Shown here piece by piece: positions 8,878 through 18,600 of a stretch of DNA of 25,431 nucleotides. Within the stretch, counting starts at the first letter, position 1, and every line of letters begins with the position of its first letter. The stretch lies in assembly GCA_905221605.1 (NCBI GenBank), contig CAJNDS010001271.1:1-25431 (forward strand), given 5' to 3'. The notes beneath the pieces are model-generated. The model worked only from the letters and a program-made list of their open reading frames with translations. It did not search any database and was not told where the DNA came from. This DNA is from Symbiodinium natans. Its lineage: Eukaryota > Sar > Dinophyceae > Suessiales > Symbiodiniaceae. The position numbers were made by a program, and so were the translations under genes.

Positions 8878-9070
8878 GGGTTTAGGGTTTAGGGTTTAGG
8901 GTTTAGGGTTTAGGGTTTAGGGTTTAGGGTTTAGGGTTTAGGGTTTAGGGTTTAGGGTTTAGGGTTTAGGGTTTAGGGCTAGGGTTTAGGGTTTAGGGTT
9001 TAGGGTTTAGGGTTTAGGGTTTAGGGTTTAGGGTTTAGGGTTTAGGGTTTCAGGGTTTAGGGTTGAGGGT
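8878..9070. repeat. Longest TTTAGGG array in the window, G-rich
   Basis: About 26 TTTAGGG units with one shortened unit near 8976. It lies about 25 bp to the right of the hairpin satellite, across an AT-rich TTTAAATATATATAAG segment. Confidence 0.95.
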
Positions 9071-9194
9071 GGCCCGAATACCCTTTAAAAAAACAAAAAA
9101 CACTTTCTGTAGCCCTCGTCGTTCCAGCCGCTCGTCACTCTGAGCTCAAGTCAGTCCAAGATCCGTTCCAAGGGCTCCACGAGTTTGAGGGTCG

Positions 9195-9307
9195 ATGGTA
9201 CCCTAGGGTTTAGGGTTTAGGGCACTATAGGGCCTTTTAGGGCTCTTTGGGGGCTTATAGACCTTCGGCTCCCTTGTAGAGTTTAGGGTTTAGGGTTTAG
9301 GGTTTAC
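9195..9307. repeat. Two small G-rich telomeric blocks
   Basis: Short TTTAGGG runs near 9207-9222 and 9282-9306; AT-rich sequence follows up to the retroelement. Confidence 0.85.
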
Positions 9308-9378
9308 GGAGGTTCTTTTAGCGTTGTCCAAGGTGTAATTAATTGAATCCCTAGTAAAACCTTAAATTAATAAACTAA

Positions 9379-9383
9379 TTAAA
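9379..9383. repeat. Target site duplication, left copy (TTAAA)
   Basis: TTAAA lies directly outside the left LTR and matches 20357-20361. Five bases is the usual copia duplication length. A 7-bp reading (TTAAATT, with the LTR beginning at TGGG, 9386) is also possible because the flank and the LTR end share bases. Confidence 0.8.
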
Positions 9384-9540
9384 TTTGGGAAAAGCTGGCG
9401 GCTTTCACCTTTTCTCACTGCATAGACAGGTATGCTCAAGAGCGCTCTGTAAGCCAAATGTAGCGGATAAAATACAGTCAACATCTATGCCATCAATACA
9501 CTCTCATTCATGTCCAGGCTATACATAGGTGAGATTGAGA
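9384..9540 (-). repeat. 3' LTR (157 bp)
   Basis: Identical by eye over 157 bp to 20200-20356. On the sense strand it starts TCTCAATC and ends TTCCCAAA, so the usual TG...CA ends are not obvious; if the 7-bp target duplication is right it ends in CA but still does not start with TG. An 11-bp near-palindrome (TTGAG-A-CTCAA, 9535-9545) spans the junction with the polypurine tract. Confidence 0.92.
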
Positions 9541-9556
9541 CTCAACCTTCTCTCTG
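9541..9556 (-). other. Polypurine tract
   Basis: The sense strand reads AGAGAGAAGGTTGAG just upstream of the 3' LTR. It is purine-rich except for TT and is in the right place to prime plus-strand DNA synthesis. Confidence 0.65.
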
Positions 9557-9664
9557 GCATGAATGAGCGGAAAACCGCTGTGCGTCTTGACTCGATCGCA
9601 CGAAACGTGCATGCGCTGCTTAGGAGTCGCATGACTGACACACACACCCTGAGGGTCGTGTAGA

Positions 9665-12600
9665 TCATCCTAGTTGCTTCTCCGACTGCCTCTCGATTTG
9701 ATACTGACAGGCTGTCAATACCTTGATGAGGAAGTCGGGGCGCATACTCTTCGTCAAGCAATCAGCGATCATGGTGGCCGTAGAGGTCCACACAACTTGG
9801 TCACCTGCACCGGGAAAGACCTCGGTACTGCGGGTGCCATCGTCTTCGAACAACGCCTGACGCAACGCGTTCAGTTCTATTTGGAGACGTTTGTCTTGGA
9901 CACGTGAAGGGACCTCCACGTTGAGGTGCTCAGACAGACTACGACAGTCTGTGAGCATCATGTGCGGAACCGTCCTTCTGGATCGGTCGTACCAATCAGC
10001 TCCTGGACTGCCTTGTCCATACAATTCGGCCAACAGAGCTCGAATTCGGTCACCTGACTCTTGCGCACTCTGTAGCGCGTACGTCTCGGCTTGGAGAGTT
10101 GCTCTGCATACTCTCTTGATTGTCGTTGATCCAAAGCTGATCAAGGCAACATCGAATACGCAATTGCCTGGCGTGGTCAATTGCTTCCTTGGAACTAGGA
10201 AGTGAATACGTCCCTGCTGGGATCGTAAACCTGGCGCCCCGGCAAAACTGGCATCTGAGGCGGTTAAAACTCCCAGATCCATAAAGTCGAAAGGACCATT
10301 TTTGTACCGGATGCAGAAATCTTTTCCTGCAAGAGCAATTTCAAGACATTTGTTAGCCTCCTTAAGGATAGCTACGGTGGCTCCCTTAACCTTGGACTGC
10401 AAATACGAAACTTTGTACAGGATATCCGGCCTGCCTTGTCTGGCTATCCAGCTCAGACTACCCACTACGCTACGCAGTTGACGTTCTTCACCTTGCGTGA
10501 TCGGGCCCGAAGATTGTCGGCCCTTCGCTATGTCGATATACGTAGTACGGCGTGTGTTATCGCTAACGTCGATAACTATGTCCTTGCCGGATTGGTCAAA
10601 TTGCTTCCCGCAAAATCGGAGTCTCTTGATCTCCTTTCTGCCGATTTCGAACCTTTCTAAGAGTCGATTCATGATTTCATCACCAGTGGGGGTTGATGCC
10701 CAAAGAAAATCGTCGACATGAGTGGTAAGTAAGAGATCCACTTTACTACCCGTGGTGTGGTAGTAAAACGCGGGAAAAATGCGCGACGCATTAAGACCTA
10801 CGTCTTTTGCGTCTTTGTCTACGCGCTTCCAAAACCCTCTCCCACTGTCTTGGAGTCCATAGACAGGAACGCGAACTAACAACATCGCTTCCGGGTCTAC
10901 GCCCGGGAGTCCCCCTCGGGGTTGTCGCATCAGCACTATGCGATCTATTGGGAGAGCCTGGAAGTAGGCATTTTTGATATCGGAGCCCTGCACAGGTACT
11001 CCTTCTGACGCTGCGAATGCGCACACCATGGCGTGGGTTTCAATATCCGATGTGGGCGAATCGGTCCTCACTCCACACTCGCCTTCAAAGTTGCCACAAG
11101 CAACCATGCGGGACTTGAATTCTGGATCGAATGATTCCAGGTGCTGTTCGTGGATGTTTTTGACAGTGTCAACCCACTTAGAGGGCAATGGAACATGTCC
11201 CTCATCCAATAAGTCCTTTAGGATCTTACCGGTTACTGGAATCGCCGCTTGGAATGATTCATACTTCATCCATTCCTTCTTTCTAGATTCATCGATCTTG
11301 CGCTGGACAGCGGGTGAACAGTCATAGTAGTTGAGGCTGCCTGGAAGGGACTTGGCTTCTTCCTTTGAAATGTTTGCCGCGCGATTCGCCATAAAGGCTA
11401 TGAACTTAGCCCGCGGTCGGGCTTGAGTCGCACTCAGCGCCGTGTTTTGGTCGCTGACAATTCTAGGTGGCGTCGCTTCCGCATCCCTTACGCGCTGGAA
11501 GTGCTGCCGCAGCTGCTCAGGCAAATCGTCCTGTACATCATACGACGGCCTCCGACTTCCACCTGGAGTCCTCTCTTGCTCAGGCTCGGCGATGCTAAGC
11601 CGACGAGACCTAGAACTCTGAGAGGTTCCTAAACCACTAGATCCTCTGATCCTTGGTCCATTCGAACTATTGGGACCTCGGTTCCTAACCCCAGGTGGTG
11701 ATCTAGAGCGCGGGTGCTCCTCGTCTTCCTCTAGGATAGATGGCATGGGTCCATCACTGGGGCCCTCTTCAAGTGTCACATCTGGCGCTGGATCGTGATC
11801 CCCGGTTGGTGCTGGTTCACGATAGTCGTCGAACCCTTGTTGATCCTTAACAATTTCCTCAGGGATAATTGCATTCCCATGAAGGATATCAAAGGCCAAA
11901 GCCTCTGCGTCCGTTGCTGGTCGCAGGTTTTGCGCAGACGCCAAAACTGGAATGTTTTCGCAAAGCAACCAAACCGATTCCTTGCTACGCCCTTCAAAAC
12001 CAATAACCCTAGACGCAGGAGACCACGATGTCTTCCCAGCCTTGGTGCGCCTAAAGGTTACTACGTCGCCCACCTGGTAATCTCCAGGAATCGCTCTCGC
12101 GTTGCGCAAAAGAGCGCGCTGAACTCGTTTAGAGGTGTCCAGCTGGACGAATGCTTTCTTCGCCTCAGCACGAACCATGTGTTGGAGCGCGAAAGCGGAC
12201 TCGGGATCGAGAGAGTCCTGAATGGCTCCTAGATCTGCGTGCCCATCCTCACTAAGGATAGATGGTAGTTCACGCGGCGCTCGACCCAGCACCCATTGAG
12301 CTGGCGAGTAGCCTCCCTGTCTGAGTAGGCTGTTCTTTGTCAGGCAAGTCTCATCAAGTACTTGCTGCATTTCCAACCAACCCCGCGGTTGAGTTTGGCT
12401 GATGACCTTGCGGGCCATTCCTTTGATGATCCCGCCGTGTCTCTCCACTCGGCCTATGGCTTCGGGTGTTTCGAGCGGCGCGTGTGTAACATCCACTCCG
12501 TGCGCGGCCATGTACCTTGCTAGGACGCCGCGGTTGTGCAATCCGCGATCACATTTTAGTGCTTTGGGGTGACCAGCCCAAGTGATCCACCTCCTCTGTA

Positions 12601-15600
12601 TGGCCTCGAGGCACTTTGCGCTTGACGCTTGACCGGGACCTTGTCGAACAATTTCGGCTAATTGGAAACATGTCCCTAAACAGATCATGTTTAGGACCTG
12701 AAACTTGGTTCCTGTAGCGTCTGTGACTTCTAGAAGGTCAATACCGAGAGTGTGATTGAAAACGTACTTTTCGGGCAACGACGTGCTGTGCGCGCTACGT
12801 CTTGGCGCGTTCTCCTCGCACTCATTGCAGCGCAACAAACGCAGTCCATCTAGATACTGCGGGTCGACCTTCGCTGCTCTGAGAAGGTTTAAGAGTACCT
12901 TTCTCGGCGCATGCCCGAATTGTCGATGCAAACGCCTGATGGCAACTCTCACGCGCTGGGGTAACTTCCTCCAGCCGGCTCGGCGTTCGGCCTCGCCTTT
13001 AGGCAAACCTGGCACCTGAACTTCGTCTAGTTCAAGGTCCTCTTGAATGGCCTCTTCTCCTGGGTCCATTCTTGCTACATCATCTTCGTTTTCAACGGAA
13101 TCGAAGGTTGGAAACTCGCTATCATCAATCTCGCCATCGTCCCATACTGGGTACGATGTTGCCACAAGTGAAATTGCAGCATGGTCATTGGCATAATTGA
13201 TCAACCAACCCAAAAAGTCACTAGAAAACAAATCCCAAAAACTCCTGGGTCCCATGGTTGGATAGCCTTCACCGGTCCATCCCTCAAATGCATCTGCTAT
13301 TTCCGAATTATTGGACACATAGCTCACATCACCATGTCCTATGTCTGGGTACATGGGAACAGAGAAATACCCCCAACGTTCAGTGTCGGCAACGTCAGCT
13401 ATCAGGTAGTCTGACCCTGAACACTCACAGTGGGCTATGACCTCGTCCACAACTTCACTATGATTGAGTCCCGGTTCCTGGTACTCAATAGCTACAACCA
13501 CTAAACTGGGGCTAACCTCTTGAAGGGTCCTACGAATCCCTTCGGCCTCCCACGGCTTCATCGCGTCCAATCCGACGTCGATGACACGGATGCCGGACTC
13601 CTGAAAGGCACGAGGCTTCGAGGTAATTACTAGTGTGTGAGCAGGTCCCTTCACGGGTTCGGACACGGTGTTGCAAAGATATCTTAAGGCCTTATCATGG
13701 TCCCTAAGGGCTTGGAGACCTTGGTGCACGGTTCTCCTACGGGCCTTGGACAGGACTGCAAGGTTGCATGCTGGGGTGAAGTACTTGGCTCCAGTGGGAA
13801 TACTGACACCCGACCCCGAACTCCCTGAAGAGGCAGAGGAGTCCGAGGAAACCGACCTAGTTCGCTTTCTACGGTCTGGTGCAGGAGGAGGCGTAGGTGG
13901 TTTACGGGCAATGTGGGCACTTGGCTCTTCACTATCTAAACTCTCCACAACTGGAAGTTGGGAACCCTGCAGCGGACAGTCCATGTACCCTCGGCGCGGT
14001 CGCACGTCTCTGTTTCTAGGGTCTCGGCTAGGATCCCTACTGTGGCCACGACTGTGCTGACGTGAGTAGTATCCTTTATCGCCCGTTCCGGGTCGATAGT
14101 TTGGATTGTACGTGCGCCTGCCTTCGGCACTGGCGCTGGGACGACGCAAACTTTGCCCATATGGCCTGGCCTCGCCTCTATAGGTCGAGACCCGAGGTAA
14201 GCCGCCGGTGTGGTCGGCCGCCCTCTGCTTCTGACTTCGGGCCAAAATGATGAAGCTGTCGCCGTCCCCCAGTTCTGCGGCATCGATGGTGAGCGCCGCG
14301 CGCATGTCCACATCCCTCTGGATTATGGAAAACGTGCGCTCCGCACCGCGGAACAGGAAGACGCTTTTGGTGAAGTCGTCTAAGGCGTTGTCCCACCGGT
14401 GCACAAACGAGTGGTCTTTGTGAGCCACCCAGAAACGGATGTTGTGCTTCAGGGTGCATTGCATCCCTTGCTCTTTGGTGGCCGGACCGATCCACCCGTT
14501 ACTGTTGTACCTCGCCGGTTTCGTCCTCCTAAGGATGGACGCGACCTTTGTAAGATCGGGGAAGCTAAGGTTGGCTGCCCATGGCCTATTGTGGTCCAAG
14601 GGTCCTTCCATACCATCTACCACGGGGAGTGGCTCCACCGGTGTCTGCGTAGACCCTCCGCCGGCGCCAGGCTCGACGCACGCCTCGCCATCCCTAGGGG
14701 TATGACCTGGCGTTGACGCAGGTGTCTCCAACTCTCTGGCCTCACGCTCCTCCTCGTCGGGCTCCTCCTTGATGCTCGGTCCTGCTGACGTAGAGCGGGG
14801 GCCACTTCGACCAGGTCTCATGGATCCCGATCTCTCTCGGCCTCTGCGATCGTCTTTTGATCGATCGTCTCTGGATCGGCTCCTAGACTCGTCCTTGGAG
14901 TCATACGACTCAGAACGGGATCTAGGTCTCCGTTCGTATCGCTTGACCACCTCCAACTCCTTCTCGGCAGCGATGGCTCGAGAAAGCCAACTTTCGCCAG
15001 AACTCTTTGCCTCTCGAAGCTCAGTTTCAAGAGCAACCAGTCTGACTTGGAGGTGTTCATTTGCTGCTTCCTGCCGGATGCAGCGCTCTCTCCAGTACCC
15101 CACGTCATTCTCCATCTCTGCAGGCGGTGCCTTCGGAACGATAGACGTGGCAGATACTGCGGGAGCCTTGCTGGTAGTGGATGCCTTGCTGGAAGACGCC
15201 GTAGCGGTCGTCTCCGTCGTCGCTGTACCAACCACTGGCGTGTAGTCCAACCTTGCCGACACCCTTGAGCTCTCTTCCGACTTCACCTCTGGCGTGAGAG
15301 CCATCGCCGGCGGTGATGGTGGCGATGGAACTGTCGGAGATTTCGACGGCGGCGGCAACGGCGGTTGCCTTGGTGCCGCCGGCGGCGGCGGTGGTGCTGG
15401 CTTGTTGCTCGGTGGCCAAATAGGTCCACCTTGCATTGGCACCGGCAAAGACCCACTTACCCAGACACCTGGATGCAAGGCACTGGGGGCCTTTGCCCTA
15501 ACAGGAGGCACCGAACCGGTTGCTCCTCCACGTTGGCCGGCATCTGCTCGGCCTGCTGGTGGCGCACTGCGCCCACGGTTCTGGTGACGATTCGCCTCGT

Positions 15601-18600
15601 CGAAGCCCTCGAGCGCATCCAAGAGGGAGTTGGCATGCTTCCCGAGGTTCACCAGACCAGGCTTGGAGAACTCACCGCAGTCGCTGCATCCACCTCCACA
15701 CACCATGCCTTTCCAACTAGTGATGGCGTTCAGGTGAACGAGAAGATGGTCCTCGATCCCTTTTGCCAAAAGACACGCCGCTAGGGTCGTGCCAAAGGCA
15801 ACTGACCTGTGCCGATTGCTGGTGCAAAATGCTACCAACGCAACTTTTTCGCCGCGTTTGTAGTGGTCTAACAGATCCACCAGGTTTTTTCGCAGCAAGC
15901 GTTGTCCTGCCTCGGCGTTGACCAGGCCCTTGATGATTTCTGGGTGCCTACCGATGTGGTCATTCCAAGCACCATTTGCAGGGTCGCTTAGATCCCTGAG
16001 GTCCTGGACGATCAGCGTGTAACCATCCCGGAACACCTGAGGTACTCGATCCGCCCAATGGATCGGATCCCTCGCCTTTTTCCCCCACCAGCCGTCTTCC
16101 TTGTTCATGTAGTACTTGATCCCGCAGGACAAGATGACTATCGGCGGTGGAGTTGTGAACGTTTTGGGGCGAACTTGGTCCCAGAGCATTCCACTTTCCA
16201 AGTACTCGTGGTAGTCGACCTCCCGTGGCACTGCCATGGCTTTGGATTGGCCCGAAAGGTCCAACCCAGTGCAAGCAGGATGGCCCGATGGGTCCAACCC
16301 GTCACAACTACCAACAAGCTCAGGGGGCGACTTACGCTGTGGAGTCTGTGAAGTCTGTGAAGGTTGAAGTTTGCATTCTCTTACACACTTCGGGAACTCA
16401 TTTCCTCTAAGGGTAAATGATGACAGGTTGACTAGTAGTAAACCTGTATCCTTGCACCGAGCAAGACGAAGCTCGTGCTTCTCCCCGTCTGAATCAGTAA
16501 GCCAGCAGCAACAGGAGCGCATGTCCTTAACCAGGCCTAAAGTGCTCTGAGCAAACAGGCTTATCAAAAGAGGATTGTGGGCATCGGTGTCTACCTCATG
16601 GGAGTCCAGCACGCCCGCCAGGGTCCTACCTTGATCTCCCAGCTCAAGACAGAAAGGCAGCTTACGCTTACCCAGGGTCCTGGAGGTGGCACCTAGACCC
16701 GAAAAACTCTTAGGGTTGCTATCTAGCCAGGGAAATTGGAATCCGTAGGCCTTAAGGCGGGCTTCAGTCTGGATAGCCCAGGTCCTACTGTGGCACGTGG
16801 AATTACACCCTTCATCCAAAGCTCCCCACACATCAGGTTCATCGGGGCTCCAGAGGTCAACCATGGGTAAATTGTCTAGATGAACGATGTCAGTGGAGGC
16901 TGCGTGGGCATGCCTAGGACCACTAGACCCTTTACCACCCAGATTCCCGTGGCTCCTCTGCAAACTCGCCGTCACAGCGTCGCTCGGGTATCCACCTCGA
17001 GCTCGTGGTTGCTGTTCCTCTGTGGGCAGGACAGGAACTAAACCACTACTTGAGGAGGGTTCGGGATCTGGCTTGCTATCCCTTGAGGAAACCGAACTCT
17101 CGCTACTCCAAATCTCGGTTAAGGCCGCCCTACGGGTCGGGGTGCACTCGAGATAAGGATCGTAGGGGTCGTAATCAGGAAATGCTAGGGAATCATCGAT
17201 AGCCTCGTCGGGGTCTATCTCGGGCAATTGGCCTAAACGGGTCCAACCTTGCTCCGGCCCTACAGGATCCGGAACTTGCGGTGACTCAGGACGAGCCTGC
17301 TCAAGGTCGTCCAACGTCAGGCTCAGGTTGATGCCTGTGGACGGTGCAGGTGCTGGGTCAGCCCATTGTGCTTCAAGAATGGCTATACCTAATCGGTCAT
17401 GGCCCATAAGGAAAGCATCCTCCCAGGCTACACAATGATCCTGCCAATTAACACCTTTAACCAGTCTCTCCCATCTAGAAAGAACTCTTTCTTCCTTTGT
17501 AAGGTCCGTTGGGTCTATGATTCCAACATGGCCAACGCGGGACCAGGAATCCGGACTGTCACCAGTGGGCTCTAAGGCATCAACGATTGCCTCGCTAAGG
17601 CGACTGTGTAAAACAGACGGGGTGACGCGCATCCCCATCTCTATCATGGTGGTCACAGAGTCATTGAAGACACCCATGATGAGTTCCACATCGTCGTGCT
17701 CAAGGTCCCTTGACTCACCGGCAATCTGTGTGTTACTCATCACAGATAAAGAGTCTACAGTGGCATTGAGCATACGATTTGCCGCATCTCGACGTCGGCG
17801 CTGGAAGTCAGCCGGAACCTCATCTATAAACGTTCCGCATTGTTTGCAAAACGTGCGAGACACTGATCGCGACGAGCCACGTCGATCAATGATCTCGTGC
17901 GGGCATGTCTCTGGGTCGTTGGTGTATGAGACCTCTCTGGGTTCTCGCGTGACCTTTCCGCAGTCTCTACAGGTACTGCGCAGCCAGTTCATGGTAGATC
18001 CTGCGTGCGTAAAATCCTTGCATCCTTGGACGCAAGGCTCCAATGGTGGGTTCGGCGGTACCTTCTTTCCGCCCTTGTTCTTGACACGCGGTACATAGGT
18101 TCCTTCAGGGATACCTATGCTGGCTCGGGTGACAACCTCGTCGCCCTCGATCACATAGTAGCGATTGAACCAGGCTAAAAAGTCTTGGAGTTGGCGACTA
18201 GGGTTCACCTGAACCTGTGCCCATTGAACAACAGCTGGAAGCCGGGCAATCTCGTTGTAAGTCTTCCCCTTGTACTGACCAAGGTAAAACTTACGATCTC
18301 CGCCTTCCATTTCCATCGGAATAGGCATTGGCGCCGCTGACGCTACAGCTGCACTTCGGCTAGCTGCGCTTTTGCTTGCGGCAGCGCGAACGACAAAGCC
18401 AGAGTGGTCCTTGTCTGGCGCTTCCGAGGGAATGACCAGACCTTCCTCGCTGGATAGGACCGTTACGGCGACGTGTGCTGCCTTGCCTGCGGCCTTGCCT
18501 GCAGGGAACTTGCACTCAGGGTCACCAGCCCAATGGCCGATACCACCACATCTCATGCATCGCGACTTTGCCTTAAGGGCTTTGAGTTTGTCCCTTCTTT

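Larger units (their letters stand above)
1..9378. other. Non-coding telomeric-repeat mosaic
   Basis: Between the repeats listed separately, unique stretches of about 60-400 bp carry only short ORFs (under about 85 codons) with low-complexity or random-looking translations. No tRNA, rRNA, spliced-leader or conserved protein signal was recognised. Confidence 0.7.

Noticed and set aside
8176-8885. Several overlapping ORFs of 100-208 codons on both strands with repeated peptides
   Set aside because: They all run through the 52/53-bp hairpin satellite and the G-rich tract. The period is not a multiple of three, so repeat peptides appear in every frame on both strands.
1-9378. A true chromosome end
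   Set aside because: Telomeric blocks change orientation repeatedly and are separated by unique DNA; no terminal uninterrupted array reaches the window edge.
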